Translations under genes and position numbers: made by a program | Shown here: positions 31,889 through 44,100 of the stretch, one piece after another | Position numbering within the stretch: position 1 is the stretch's first letter | Layout: each line of letters opens with the position of its first letter | NCBI RefSeq assembly: GCF_050947875.1 | Contig: NW_027460390.1 | Location: 2,604,001-2,668,000, forward strand | From: Dermacentor variabilis | Lineage: Eukaryota; Arthropoda; Arachnida; Ixodida; Ixodidae | DNA: 64,000 nucleotides | Direction: 5' to 3' | Notes under the pieces: generated by a model | Seen by the model: only the letters and a program-made list of their open reading frames with translations | Databases searched by the model: none | What the model was told of the DNA's origin: nothing

Positions 31889-31968
31889 CGGCCAGGGCAC
31901 GGGTATGGTCCCTGAAAAAAAATATATATATATATTTTTTTTCAGGGACCATACCCGTGCCCTGGCCG
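31889..31968. repeat. Perfect 80-bp palindrome
   Basis: The 40-bp half 31889-31928 is the exact reverse complement of 31929-31968. The outer arms are CGGCCAGGGCACGGGTATGG / its complement; the centre is A8(TA)n T8. No spacer is present. It can form a cruciform on DNA or a hairpin on RNA. Confidence 0.95.
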
Positions 31969-32055
31969 AAACGTCGGGAAAAACATTTCTTCCATTCCTT
32001 CGTTCCTTTTGTGTGCTTTTACAAGAACTAGATCATCCAGAGAAACAGCCATCTG

Positions 32056-32056
<1 letters not shown>

Positions 32057-32086
<30 letters not shown>

Positions 32087-32102
32087 TGGAGAGAGAGAGA
32101 GT
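32057..32102. repeat. (TATG)8 (GA)n microsatellite
   Basis: Eight TATG units at 32057-32088, then a GA run to about 32102. Confidence 0.95.
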
Positions 32103-33040
32103 TTGCGCATTGGAAAGTGATATTTGCAGTACGTGGCCGCCTGGGATCGCTCTGCCACCGCTTTCCTGTCGGCGAGGACGCCCCGCCAACAACGGTAGCT
32201 GCCTTAACGTAAACATGTACGTAGTTTCCGCTTTGACTTTTGCAGTACATGTTCGTTTTTCGTGTGCTTTACCGAAAAGCCCGAAACGGAGGACGCCTGC
32301 CAAGGGGAGCGGAGCGAGCCGCTGCGCAGGGCGGGTGGGTGGGATGTTAGGCAGATGCTGCCTTAGGGGCCGCAGGCCAATAAAAAATGACACATACTTT
32401 TCTTAACGTGTTGATTTCTTGTAAAACATTCATTGGAGCCTATGCATGTCTCGAATCATACTGAGAGTGCGCCGAGGTGGCACGTGCTGTAAAGGCCGTC
32501 TCCCTTCCGGATGACCCGATTTGCATTGCAATTAGAATGGTTGAAATTAGTCCCAGTGGACGTTATCTTTGTCGTCTGCAGATCTATTCTTCAATCACAC
32601 ATTATGAACTATTACAGTCTAGTGCTGCCAATATATTCTGAAGTGTGTTGCTGAAGTGAGACAAAAAGGTCACTAAAATTATCGCTATAACTTCATGAGA
32701 AGTGGATTTTAAGAACGTGGGCGTTTTGAAACGCTCTGTTGTAAGCTAATGTGAAGTAAACCATTTACCTAGATATTTCTTGTCAGTCTAATGTCCGTGC
32801 AGCCAAAGAAAAACAGTAAACGTAACAACAGCGTACAGAGGGCTTTAGCTTTACTGTGTATTTACTACTGACCCTTTTCGCGGAACAGTTTGTTCTAGAG
32901 ATACGAGATGGCGCTTTCGGCGACGCGCCACTCGTAGCCTCAGCGACAGCTCACGAATACGAAACCACTGCAGCTTCCACCTTGCGTCTGGAAGAACAGC
33001 TGTCAAAAATGCAACTGAGTTTTCACTAACACACTGTGCT
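32103..33040. other. No recognised gene
   Basis: Short frames only. The GC-rich segment at 32130-32390 ends in AATAAAAAATG (about 32380), which may be a retroposed or transcript 3' end. Nothing else was recognised. Confidence 0.35.
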
Positions 33041-33300
33041 CCATTCATGGTGGATTGAATCATGTGGATTGAAGACGCGTGCAGCTGTTGGCTGCAAAAA
33101 TAGTGACTGGCATATTAAATATTGGAATGAATCTGTGCGGTCAAGTTCGCGGACCGCTGCTGCAACTGTCTGTACGTGTTACCGGCACTTCGAGATGTAC
33201 GGCTTTCTTGGAGGATACAGAAATTTCCTCATCCGCCAGCGTTGTATCGCTAACCTTAAAAAAAAGTGATTCGGCCCTGGAACGTCGCCAATAGTGAGTA
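33041..33300 (+). pseudogene. THAP-type zinc-finger remnant
   Basis: One frame reads VGCKNSDWHIKYWNESV at about 33085-33135, then CTCYRHFEMYGF and YRNFLIRQRCIANLKKK to about 33268. The order Cys-Lys-Asn, Trp, Cys-x-Cys, Phe-Pro-like segment and R..RW/C-I-A-N-L corresponds to the THAP variant used by P-element-like transposases and expanded in tick genomes. The second CXXH pair is not found before the stop, so the finger is incomplete. It could be a transposase exon or a captured host exon. Confidence 0.4.
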
Positions 33301-34389
33301 CCGCTCTTTAAACAATGACAGAGGGAGTAGCGCCACTTCCTGCCATAGTAAGTTTCGCGCACAGTATCGGCACACATCTACCCCAACTGGCACGGAAACT
33401 TAACCCCACTCTATCGCGAACGTGTCAATAAGTGAATGGGCGCCCACTTGAATATATGCGCACCATATACGCACAATAAATGACGGACTACACCGGTAGC
33501 GCATACGCATGGTCGAAGCTGAATGCTTCGTGACGGTCCACAAGAGTAAGCGAGTTACTAGCGATAATGCATCTTTTCTACGAGGTATTACAAGGTACAA
33601 AACAGCTACGTTTCAAGCGTTGCGCGCAGCAAGAACAAATCTGTCGGATATGAGCCCACCCGCGAGCGATTGGACAGACAATAATCGGATAGTGAGCGCA
33701 CCGAGGAAGTCTGAAATGGGACAAGCCGTTGCTTCAAAATATTTGCCAAATAAAGAAAGAAAATCAAAACACACTAATCCCGATTCAATTCATGAGCGGG
33801 GTTTGTACAGCTTGGAATACATATTTGGCCCCGCTTTTAGAACAAGCGCGCTATACGCTGCTCGCGCCGTGTGGACATGGCTCAATCAGCTCCGAAAGCG
33901 CTTTTGCAATTGTTCTCTGAAGCTATGGCCAAAGCTTCATTTCGTCCACCCAGTCACCGTCTACTATATCTCCCGAAACAGAGATTTGCCAAGCCGCACC
34001 GGCGTCATACAAACCATTGGAAATACGGAGGCAGTTGAGTTCAAGCAGTGGACGCGCGACCACGTGATCAAACATGGCAGTGCCTACGGGATCGTCGCGA
34101 AAAGGGTCAATAGGGTGGGTGAATATTCAAAATTTTGTATACGAATAGTTGGTGCGTAATATTTTATTCGAATTCAAAAACGAACTTTTCGGCATTTGCG
34201 AACATATAAACTAACCAAATATTTCGCAACAGCCAAATGTTACAATCGGGTTACTGTTCTCTACCTGCAGAAGTACCGCAAATTATAATTAGGAGAAGTG
34301 AAACAGCGACAAAGTTTTTGAAGACACTGCAGAAACAAAATGGGTAATGAGAGCTTTGTTTTTATTTTCGTGGTGGAAGTCGGGACATG
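33301..34389. other. No recognised gene; 216-codon open frame of doubtful meaning
   Basis: A plus-strand frame at 33509-34159 stays open for 216 codons. It has no motif I recognise and ordinary low-complexity composition. I do not call it a gene. Confidence 0.3.
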
Positions 34390-34680
34390 GTCAACGCTCC
34401 TTGGGTTAGATCTTGTACACATTCATAAACGTCTAAGGATCCAAGGACGTGGGAACTGCCGTCACCGTAGTAGAACTGTTAGTTCAACGCGCGCATAATA
34501 TGGAAATTGTGGGTTCGGCTCTCACCCTCAGCATGCAGTTTTTTTCCTCCATTTCCTTATAAATTCTCATTTTTTCACTTTAATTAATTAACTACAAATA
34601 TTTTCCCTCATACTTTCCTTTTCTTCATTATGAGTTGTTTTCATATCCATGGTTCTGGCTAACAAACATGTGCAAGCATT
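34390..34680 (+). mobile_element. tRNA-derived SINE
   Basis: A tRNA-like head at about 34455-34530 carries a degenerate A box (GTAGTAGAACTGTTAG) and a good B box (GTGGGTTCGGCTCTCACC), with CAT at the anticodon position. The AT-rich tail with TTTCACTTTAATTAATTAAC that follows is typical, from memory, of ixodid tick SINEs. The B box being one or two substitutions from GGTTCGANTCC fits a pol III-derived SINE rather than a working tRNA; no acceptor stem pairing is kept. Confidence 0.6.
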
Positions 34681-34979
34681 CTTACAAAAACGGTGCCCTT
34701 ACAAAACCGCTGGCCCCACGGACCCCCTTTTCGTCCAATACACGACAACCGGCTATTATTGCTCCGGGCCTGCAAATTAGTCTTTCTTACTGTCTAGCTT
34801 TATCCTTTAATTTACAACCATTTATGTTTTCCTTGTAACCGGCCTTTTATTCTGTCATAGGGCACACAAATGCCTCCTTAGCTTTTTCTTTTAATTTACG
34901 TACTTACTAATACTTTTTTCAACAACTATTTATTTTGCGTTTCTAGAAAGTTAGTCATACAGAAGCCTGTCATTCTTGG

Positions 34980-35490
34980 AAAGCTTGTTTGCCACCAGGC
35001 TCTAGAGGTGTCAGGTGGCTATTCATGTAGTTCTTTTCAAGATGGTTGCAGTAATTTTGTGTTTAAAACGAACTTAACTGTCCGTGATACTTGACTGCCT
35101 GTTCAGTACAAGGATGCTCCTAATTGTACCGATATAGATATTTCCGCTGCAAATAGGAGCGGACTATGAGGCTTTTCTTTCGAGGAACACGTATGGGTTT
35201 CCTTTGGAGCAATTGCTATGAACGGGTGGATGTCTGATTTTCCCTTTATTCATGATTTACTGCATTATGTGGATGAGAACCTTTAATTGGAAACCATATC
35301 GGTATATTTTTCTAACGCATTCGATAGGATATTTTGCAATCATTTGTTATTTAAACGCTTCTCTCTCGCAATCAGTCATAAGCTAATTTACTGGCTTTAG
35401 CACTTCTTGAAAGGTTTGGTCCGCTTCACCACCGCCAATAATAACTCAGGATTCACTACTGCCGTATATGGGGTGTTCCTCAGGGTATAG
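34980..35490 (+). pseudogene. LINE reverse-transcriptase remnant
   Basis: The frame reads WMSDFPFIHDLLHYVDENL, then VYFSNAFDRI (the DFSKAFD block, catalytic Asp lost to Ser) at about 35300-35330. FLKGLVRFTTANNNSG and VYGVFLRV (the GVPQG block) follow, broken by a frameshift. This matches the palm of a jockey/CR1-type RT. No endonuclease or 3' end is present. Confidence 0.65.
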
Positions 35491-35494
35491 GTTT

Positions 35495-36115
35495 GGTTGG
35501 CCAAGAACGTTGGGCGGAGAGCAAATGTTGATGTCGTTTTTTCTGCGCCTATAAAACTGGTGTCACTGAATAAGCAATCTTGCGCCTTCTTCAAAGAGAA
35601 GGCCCAGTTTAAAACTAATCAAAAACGGCGCTTCACACAGTGTACCCAGTGTGTCCTATATGAGATGCCTATCTCATGTGGTAAAGTCTACATCGGGCAA
35701 AGCGGTCGATGCATTAACGATCGGTTTAGGTAACACCACAACAATGTTAAATACACTATTCAAGGTCATCTAGGCGTGCACTGTCGTGAATGGGGGTGCA
35801 AACCTGTCTTCGACAAATGCAAGATTATATGTAGGAGAAAATCAAACCTTACAAGAGAAATAATCGAGGCTGTCGAAATTTCACGTGCGGGAAATAACTG
35901 TGTCAGGTGTTCCTCGATAGCCTTGTGGGAAAAAGAGCTGACCTACCTTCATTCAAATGCCAGGGTGCGATAGCGGTACGAGCGGATTCTGTGCACATGT
36001 GTGACCTTCTCGTTTCTTTTTTTTTGCCAAGTGTTCGCTTTAAAACTAGCTGCGCACCAGCAAAATAAACACTTTTGTTGAAAGTCAGCGCTATGTCTGT
36101 GCACTTTGTGTGCCT
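35495..36115 (+). pseudogene. Penelope-like element, GIY-YIG endonuclease end
   Basis: Linker VVFSAPIKLVSL is followed by CVLYEMPISCGKVYIGQSGR (about 35650-35710), CINDRFR, GHLGVHCREWGC and REIIEAVEISRAG. These are the standard blocks of Penelope GIY-YIG domains: the Y-I pair, the catalytic Arg region, the HC..CGC Cys/His motif and the catalytic Glu. One stop follows CINDRFR. The 3' part contains GCAAAATAAACACTTTTGTT (about 36059), a likely poly-A signal region. RT is absent. Confidence 0.75.
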
Positions 36116-38200
36116 CCTTGGTCTCCGTCGGTTCCGGCGCTGTAGCCTTCCACTAGGATCCTTTAAGTTTGCCAGCCAACACGAGGCGTGGTGGTCGCTT
36201 ACCACTTTGAAGTGCCTGCCATATATATATGTAAGGCCGAAATTTCGCCGTATCCCAATTGATCGTGAGGCACTCTTTCTCCGTCGTAGAATAATTCGCT
36301 TCTGCTTTTGGCAGTCAGCAGCTAGCGTTAAGCTATTACGCTTTCAACTCCACCCTTCCTTTGAACAAGCCCGGCACCGAGGCCTACGCTACTTACGTCG
36401 GTGTTGATTTCCGTCTCGGCGTGTTCGTCGAAGTGTGCAAGCACCGGTGGTGACTGCAGCTGTCATTTCAGCTCCTTAAATGTGTCTTCCTGCCGTGTTT
36501 CCCGGATTAAGTCGACGTCATATTTATTCAGATGGGTTAATGGTTCCACAATTCTTGAGCAGTCTCTTAGAAAACGCCTGTAATAGGTGCATAGGCCAAG
36601 GAATCTGCGCAATACCTTCTTGTGGACGTGCCGCCAGAACTTAGGGGTGTCAGCTATTTTCTGTAGGTCCGGACAAACTGCTGGAGTGGAGGCCTCCTTT
36701 ACCGGCCCATGTGCTCGAATAAAGCCGATGGCGGCCATCTTGCGAGGGGCAAGAACTGGCCTGCCAAGAAGTTCGCCGCGTTGTTCGCTGACTTTTGCAA
36801 TGGTTTTTAGTTGCTTACCAGATTTTCAAGTTCTAATGCAACGCTGTGGGCTATCAGGCGAGCCATATTGGAGGCCTTTGGATCGCAGATATCCGAGTAC
36901 TGGGACATTTTTCCATTTTACCCGCATCACGTGAGCAGCTCCCGTCAAGTAGAAAGAAATTCGCGCAATAATAAATGTTTGTTTACCTTTTTTAATTAGG
37001 TATAGAAATTGACCAATCATGAAAGCAAACAGAACAAAAACCGATTAAAAACTGAAAATATATCATAAGAAATAGCAGTACATGCAACAAAGTATTCATT
37101 ATATATCTTCATTATCTTCAGGTGTTGCCGGTGCTTTGGCATCCCCATCGCCTGGAGGGTCTCGGAACTTTGCTGGCCGACGATTATTTTCGGCCTGAAA
37201 TAGTAATTTCCTTTATTCTAGAGCAAGGCAACGCTAATCTGCAACCTTAGTTAAACGAGAAGGATAAAGCTAACATGTCATCTGCTTATATGTCAACTTT
37301 CCTAAAAACACCCGAGCCCGATAGCACAATTTGGGAGCGGCACAGCGCCGCGCACGGCGAGATAAGATGGCCCGAAACGCATAAGCTTTCGCGAGTGGCC
37401 TCCTATTGCCCCTTGCAAGATGGTGACGCGGCGGCTTCACTTGACGGGCGCTTCCTCCACTTCAGCGGTTTTTCGTTAACCTCCTTGGTCAGGACGGACT
37501 TCAGACTTGCTGATGACGTGCCAAAGGAACGGAAGTGCTTCGTAACCGAGACGGCAATTTTGTGGCATCAGGGTGAGTCCGGATTAGTTGATCGCCTATA
37601 ATACTGTCTCAAGGCGCCCACGGTGATCGCCGAAATTCCAGGCGAAGATGACGACGTCATTTAAGTAGACAAGACTGGTCGGCCACTTCAACCCTAAGAA
37701 TGCCGTGTCTATCACGCGCAGGAACGTTGCAGGCGCCGTGTACAGTCCGAATGGCATGTCTTTAAACTCATAGAAGCCGTCCGGCGTGATGAAGGCGGTC
37801 TTTTCGCGATCGCTCTCGTCCGCTTTTATTTGCCAGATAAATCGACGAGAAGTATTTAGCGCTGCAGAGCCGATCTAATGCGTCGTCTATCTGTGAAAGG
37901 GGGTACACGTGCATGTTCGTGATCTCGTTCAGTAGACCATAATCGACTCAGAAACATAAGGTTCCGGCTTTTTTCTGCACCAGGACTATAGAAGATGCCC
38001 AGGAGCTTTTCGACGGCTGGATAATGTCGTCGCGCAGCATTTCATCTACTCGTTGCCTTACAGCTTCACGTTCTCGCGGCGAAACTGGGTAAGAGCTCTG
38101 GCGGAGTGGCCGAGCGCACTCTTCGGCAATTATGCGATGCTTCGCAACAAGTGTTTGTCGAATACTCGATGAGCTCGAAAATCAAGCTTTGCATAGGCGC
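36116..38200 (-). pseudogene. Gypsy-4 pol remnant (RT and RNase H)
   Basis: Read on the minus strand. The RT start is SYPVSPREREAVRQ-like near 38090. Then come KTAFITPDGFYEFKDMPFGL and SLVYLNDVVIFAWNFGDH (about 37640-37820), where the second catalytic Asp of YLDD is Asn. LTLMPQNCRLGYEALPFLWH follows to about 37500. The sequence resumes beyond an 812-bp insertion with CPDLQKI and RRFLGLCTYYRRFLRDCSRI (about 36530-36690). RNase [21 protein letters not shown] lies near 36140-36205. Multiple stops are present. No LTRs were found, so both ends are lost. Confidence 0.8.
36675..37486. mobile_element. Mutator-like MITE inserted in Gypsy-4 RT
   Basis: 812 bp with long imperfect TIRs of about 90-100 bp. 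Both arms contain, inward, CTG[A/G]AGTGGAGG and then CCATCTTGC[A/G]AGGGGCAA. The flanks are the 9-bp near-duplicates GGTCCGGAC (36666-36674) and GGTCAGGAC (37487-37495), inside a coding motif (the RPDxQK segment of the RT) that reads through when the insert is removed. Long TIRs and a 9-bp duplication are the Mutator signature. The interior includes a short minus-strand ATG frame beginning MSQYSDICDPKASNMARLIA (about 36906-36812), ending at a GTAAGC donor-like site. Confidence 0.72.
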
Positions 38201-40149
38201 CGACTAAGGGCGGGCTCCGGGGCCCGAGCACTCTCCAGAGAGCCCTCCCCGCCCGGCAATGACAAAGCCAACACTACCTCCACCTCCCCCCCCCCTCCCA
38301 TGCACACACACCTAAAATGTTATTAACAGAGTTTTGTCACCCATATCATTGGGTGATTCTTTTGACTTGGCTCGAACTTCTCACTTATAATTTTATTGCT
38401 GCTAATAGCTTACTGCATCATTGTCGGTGCGGACATTTACGGATTTTAATTCATACTTTCGCTTTATTTCTGCAAATCCCGACAAAAGGAGGACAAGCGC
38501 ATTAGAAGCACTAGCCGCGGCTGCCTCATCCGTATTTTCTAATTTCAACTTTGTTCTAATTTCCACTGTAAATACAATTCACATACACAATATATTTAAA
38601 TGTACACACAGGATAAAGTTTATTATATTTTTGAAAGAGAAGGAGGTAGCCAATTCAAAATTATTTCTATATGCATGGATAGCCTATGCCTCGAGAATGA
38701 ATACGTTGTTGCATGTTCACCTCACTTCCAATTGCTTGGCACGCTTTTTGACCCCGAAAAAAAAACAGAAATCTGCAGACTTCAGTGACCGCTTCGGCAG
38801 TCTTTTATCAACGGCGTCTGAAATGCACGTGAAGGATATGTGTCTCAGTATTGCTTCTCCTTCAAGTACGGAACGCTAACGACTCATAACAAAGAAAAAA
38901 ACTCTTCTAATGGCTTACAACCTTTATTAGGGATGGAAACTTCGTCACTCTCACGAAGAGGTCACAAATAGGTAGAGGGTTCCCCAATTACTTATCATGC
39001 ATCCAGATTTAAAAATAGAGCAATTGCGTTACTCGAATGAAACCTAGTGCATATTGCTTCAGGTACAGTAGTGTAGCTGCCAGTAACTTTTTCATTACTG
39101 ATGTTTAATTAGGCAATGGTGATTAATAATCTAACTCGAAAAGTACTATCCTAATTATCAAAGTGTCAATGCGGCATTTGTAGGCACAGCCAAGTGACAT
39201 CTAATCGCGGTATCTTCAGCGACGTTATGATTATGTACTAATTTTTTTCGACTGATAAATAAACCCTGCGAAATCTGAAAAATACCATGTGACCGCGCTC
39301 CCACGCGCATCATAAAGCAGCACCTTCGAACAAACTCCCTCTGAGTCGCCAGAACGTTATAATGGAAATAAAGAACAAGCATCGTGATCTATCTAGTTCC
39401 TTATCTAGTACACGTCGCGTTTGGTGTTATTTGGAAACAGGTTGTGATAGCTGTTGTCTTAGCGTAGATAAAGTGCACAGATGGCTCTTTCTTTTCTATT
39501 TTTTGCCACAGTACCTATTGTGGGATTCTCACCCATGCTCTTGGGACAAAGGAACGACAACACAGTAGTGCAAGGAATCACAAGAGGAATTTATTGCACC
39601 TTCCATAGACTAATGCCTGCTAGCCGAGTTGCTATCCACAAAGCATGCCGATGGGCGCGCGACAAATTGCGGAAGTCCGACTCACCGCGACCGGATAACG
39701 AGCAAATATGCTCGTTATCCGGTCCATGCTGAATCCCGACGCCTGATCGTTCGCGCGTACGGTCACGCGAACAGTGGCGCGGTCGCACGAGGCCTTACAA
39801 GACGGTCTCGCAGAAGCAAGGATCAGCGCACGCGCGGAACGTCCGCGGCGCTTGCCGACGTGCAGTAAAAAAGGAAGCGCCTTCTCCTTTCCGGGCCCAA
39901 GAAATCCCGCCGTTAGGTGGCGTTAGGAGCGCAACACTCGCGCCATCTCTCGTACTGCTCTTCAAGCAGACCGACTGCCGCGGGCATCAGCCCACGCGGC
40001 GAAGCCGGATTACAGGAGATGGGAGATATGCGGGAAAACAACATAGCATGGGACGCGTGGGAGTCTCGCATCCCCACACTGTCAACACAAAAGCGAATTA
40101 CAACTGTCCAAAGGTTTAAAGGTGCGTTTTGTTTCGTCGTAGTTGTCGT
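38201..40149. other. No recognised gene
   Basis: Contains a C-rich run (about 38284-38298), a 150-codon plus frame at 38421-38879 without recognisable motifs, and a short hairpin at 39689-39724. Nothing else was assigned. Confidence 0.35.
39689..39724. repeat. 36-bp hairpin
   Basis: GACCGGATAACGAGCA, loop AATA, then the exact reverse complement. Sixteen perfect pairs. No terminator-like or transposon context was recognised. Confidence 0.9.
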
Positions 40150-41180
40150 GTCTTTCTCGAATGAGCAGAAGGAAAACATGATCATTGCCTTGGGAGCTGA
40201 AAATGACAACAAGAGGAAGGCCATAAATATATATCAGTCGTGGACGTGTGGCGGTAGATCAAACGCGTCGACTATAATCCGAAAATATTAAAACCTGAGA
40301 CAAACCGGCAGGTTCCAGAAACAGCGGCGAAGGACTCCATCTTTGAGTCCTTGCCTAGGTACGGATGTTCTACCATTCATGGCCTCAAACCCTCATGCCA
40401 ACTGGTTTAGTGTGCGCGACGTGGCCGCCTAGGTACCGATTTCCAAGTCATCAGTTTGGAGGATTCTAAACGACGGCCTTCCACCCGTACCACCCTAACC
40501 TGTACCAATGCTGGGAAGATAGGGACCTGCATAATCGTCTTGATTTCTTGAATTGGGTCCTCTCAAAAGCTCACCGGACTTTTTGAGCAGTATCATGTGC
40601 ACAGATGAGGCCATTTTTTGCAGAAACGGCCAGGTAAATTTGCTTAATGCACGCTATAGTAGTGATTCCAATCCACAGTGGGTAAAGCGCACTCGGCACC
40701 AGTACCAGTCGGTCGTCGAATGTGCGGTTCGGAATTTACGCCGGTGCTATAATCGGTCCCATCTTCTTCGATCTCACAATGACTGGACAGCGTTACGTGG
40801 ACGAAATCCTTCAAGGAGTGCTTGATAAGTTTCTCAGCAAAGTCCCGCTGTCACCTCTTCGTCTTCCACTCCTGTGGTATCAGCAAGATGTGCCAGTACA
40901 CAGGAACAGAGGAGCAGAGAAGTGGCTGGATGCGACTTTTCATGCGCAATATATTGGATTTCACGGGCCTGTAAATTGACCGGCCAAGGTCATCTGACCT
41001 CTCTACGCTCGATGTTTTTCTTTAGGGTTATGTGAAAGATCGCGTTCACATGATCGAGACGGACGTCGGATGAGCTCCAGGCAAGGATAACGGATGTCTG
41101 CCGTAGAATTCCAGCGTCGATCATCAAGGAAGGCTCAGAAGATGTGATAAAGCGAACTCAGTAATGTGTAGCTTCAGAAG
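40150..41180 (+). pseudogene. Tc3/DUF4817-type DDE transposase relic
   Basis: Start: NEQKENMIIALGAENDNKRK and the AINIYQ helix (about 40158-40230). A second HTH, SKSSVWRILND, lies near 40445. The catalytic region shows MCTDEAIFCRNGQVN (first Asp, about 40600), WVKRTRHQYQ, IYAGAIIGPIFFDLTMTGQR and LLWYQQDVPVHRN (second Asp, about 40870-40905). The third-residue segment is LDVFLLGYVKDRVH (about 41005). These blocks match the Tc1/mariner-superfamily transposases annotated as DUF4817/Tc3-like in arthropods. Domain pieces are in different frames with stops, so it is dead. No TIRs were located. Confidence 0.75.
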
Positions 41181-44100
41181 GAGACCTATTCGAACACGTC
41201 GCCTAGGCAGCAGCTGGTGTTCAACGGCGCTTACGAATTCATAGATAATAAGGACACACTGACGGTTTTACATCCGTAAGCATTTCTATTGTTACCCAAA
41301 GGAAAAGCCGTCCCTCCGTCCGTCCCGTAAGACGATCGCTTTCAAAAGGGCGCCCGTATCAGCGAGCGGATTGGCCGGCGTGCTTGCTGTCTCTTGCTTC
41401 AACGCCAGCGGAGCGGCGAGAACATCGCGGAGCTCGGTGCACATGCCGCACTCTGCCGCTTTCGCAAATCGCCCCAAGATTCGGGAAGCGCCGCCATGCC
41501 AGACGTAGCCGCCTTCGGAGAACGGTTTAACAGAGTTCATAATGGTGCAGTGTACGTAATAAACGTTGCCCACATTTCCTTCATTTGCTGCATCTCCTGG
41601 TCATTTTTTACCCAAAGTCCACATCCGCTGTGGGCTATCTATAACACCAGTGACTGTCGCTTCTACTCGCCTCTTCTACGTTATCTCATGCAGGTCTTAC
41701 TTCTTATACAAAACACATCAGCATACTTCCACTAATCGCAACCTCAGTACTACAATATGCTTACGCATCATACAGATAAATCTCAGAGATGTGCTTGGAT
41801 TATTATCAATATTATTATTTTGTAATGACGTCCCGATTGCCAATTCGGCTCGTTTAGAAGTGGTATATTTACTTTTTTGAACGCATCGGTTTTGCCTTTT
41901 CTTTACATGGGAGTCACTCCGCGGTTTCCTTATTTCGTTTTTATTTTTTGCCACGAACCTGTGTTTACAGCACATGTAGGCTCCTAGGAAAAATAATACA
42001 ACCACTTTAATTTGGCTATGGTCCGAAGGAGGCTTCTAGTGCGAAACATAGCAGCGCGCGAACTCTCTCAATGTGGTACGAGCAAACCGAGATTTCGAAA
42101 CCTTCTATGCCTCTTCCATTGTTTTTTTACGTTTGGTGCATGGTCAAAGTCAAGCATGGTCGGAGCCGCGGAATCTGCTGTTGGTACTCCTTCCGTACAG
42201 TTATCAAGGTGATGGGCTGTCTCTTCGGTTTGTGACTTGCAAAGCGGTTGCTTTCAATCAGCTTATTTGATGGCGCTGCTTTATGATGCGGGTGGGAGCG
42301 CAGTCCGATGGTATTTTTAATACTTCGTGAGGTTTCTTTACCAGTAGGAAAAAAAATAGTGCTCCATAAATACGTCGCTGAAAATACCGCACCTAATTCA
42401 ATCTCAGTAAGGAAAAGAATTACTGGCGGCTATATTCCACAGCACTGGAAACAGTATGCGCTAGGTTTTGTTCGAGTAACGCGATTGCTCTTTTTTACAT
42501 CTTGGTGCACGATAGTAAGGACACCCTGTATCATTTACTCAGTAATCGAAATGAGGCCAAGCCGAATTCACTCGAAATCGGAATCAACGGCAGTCATGCG
42601 TAGCAGCGCTTACACTCGAATTCACACACACACAAAAAAAGAAAAGAGGCTGTAGTTTTTCCGGAAAGGCGCAGCAGTAATATTCATAGCGAAATGTAAG
42701 ACAATTACACGAAGGAAGATTACACCGCCGCGAGACGCCTGAGGAGACTCGGGCTGTGAACTTGAACTGCCTGCTACTATGATGTCTTGTAAATACTCGT
42801 AGAAGGCCGCCACTTCAGTGAAGAATTCCTAGATTAGCGAGGTAGTCGCGTCCCACTTCGCATCGTTTGAAACGTGCCGCACGAGAAAGATTGCAAGCGC
42901 CAGCCAATAAATATATCGCGAAATGAAAACACGTATAGAGCTGCGCTCAAATTTCGCATTAGGGAGTATCGTAATCGTTGGTGAATTTTTTGCTTCGGAT
43001 TTATACTCAGTTACACTTTAAGTGTTAGAGATCAACCAACTCGATCCCGATCGTGGTCTGTGTAGTAGCGATCATATTCAATTTCCATCGAAATATCGAG
43101 CCTGATGGATGCTCGATCGCGATCGAAAGTGCCTATGTGAAAGGAGTATAAATGGCTGCAACTCAAGCGTTTCATAAATAACAGCTCTCGCTTCAACCTT
43201 TCAAGCCCTTCATTGGAGAACAATAGCAGCATTGTAATGAAATCAATGTTTATTAATTATTGACCCTCGGGAACTATAATTGGGAAGTCCAAGTGATCAG
43301 TTTAATATCAGACTGTATCCATCGCGTTACTTGGGTTCTTTCAAGCATCCGCACATGTCGCGAACAGTGAATAAAAATCAGCTTCCGTTCACTTCCTATT
43401 TTTTTTTCATTACCTCAGTACATACAAATTTCTCTCGCCTGTTTCAGTTGTCTACGAATACATGGTCAAGGCAATCGACCGAGATGGGAAGCCCGCACAG
43501 AAACGGCCTCGAGGGCCACGGCCAGTCCTGCTGCAACTGCGGCGCGCGCATTTGACACACCGACGAGTTCCGCTGCATGGCATTTCTTGCATCCGAGCAC
43601 AGCACAGCGATTTCCTCTCAAATTCCACATTGCGCAGAAGAATGTTCTTCGTCTCCCGACAGCGCAGGGGAGCCGCCGCTGGCTGCGCTTTCGTTTACGA
43701 GCCCAAGGCAACAGATATTTCCGAGCGCGCAGCGTGCCTGTGGCGCCACCCCGTTTCAGTTGCAGAAACCGGCTGTTGCTCGCCCTCTCCTTTGTCCTTG
43801 TGTGAACTTTTTAGAATAATTAGCGCCGTTTCCGCGCTATATTTGCGCGCGTTCGATTGGAAAGTACTAGCACTTTTACCCGTTGAATTAAAAGACGCGT
43901 GTCCGGTAAGTCACTGGAATAGGTCGATAACTTTAATTGCGTTTGATGAAAAGGTTCTTGAAGAAACTGCGATTAGATTGCACAGAACACTTGTTCCTCA
44001 ATTGAGAATGTTTTATTTCTGGAGTAGTGTGGCCTGACACTTGCGATGCCTTCATTAGAAATGTAGATGAGCGATGTCGGTATAATGTGGGATTGTGGCT

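Noticed and set aside
33509..34159. 216-codon plus-strand ORF
   Set aside because: No motif, no splice or start context, composition like flanking non-coding DNA; likely a chance frame.
34455..34530. Functional tRNA gene
   Set aside because: The A box is degenerate, no acceptor stem pairing is visible and it continues into a SINE-type AT-rich tail.
43462..44037. 191-codon plus ORF and an opposing minus frame with RCAVLGCKKCH
   Set aside because: Overlapping open frames in a GC-rich patch; the THAP-like Cys pair lacks every later residue of the finger.
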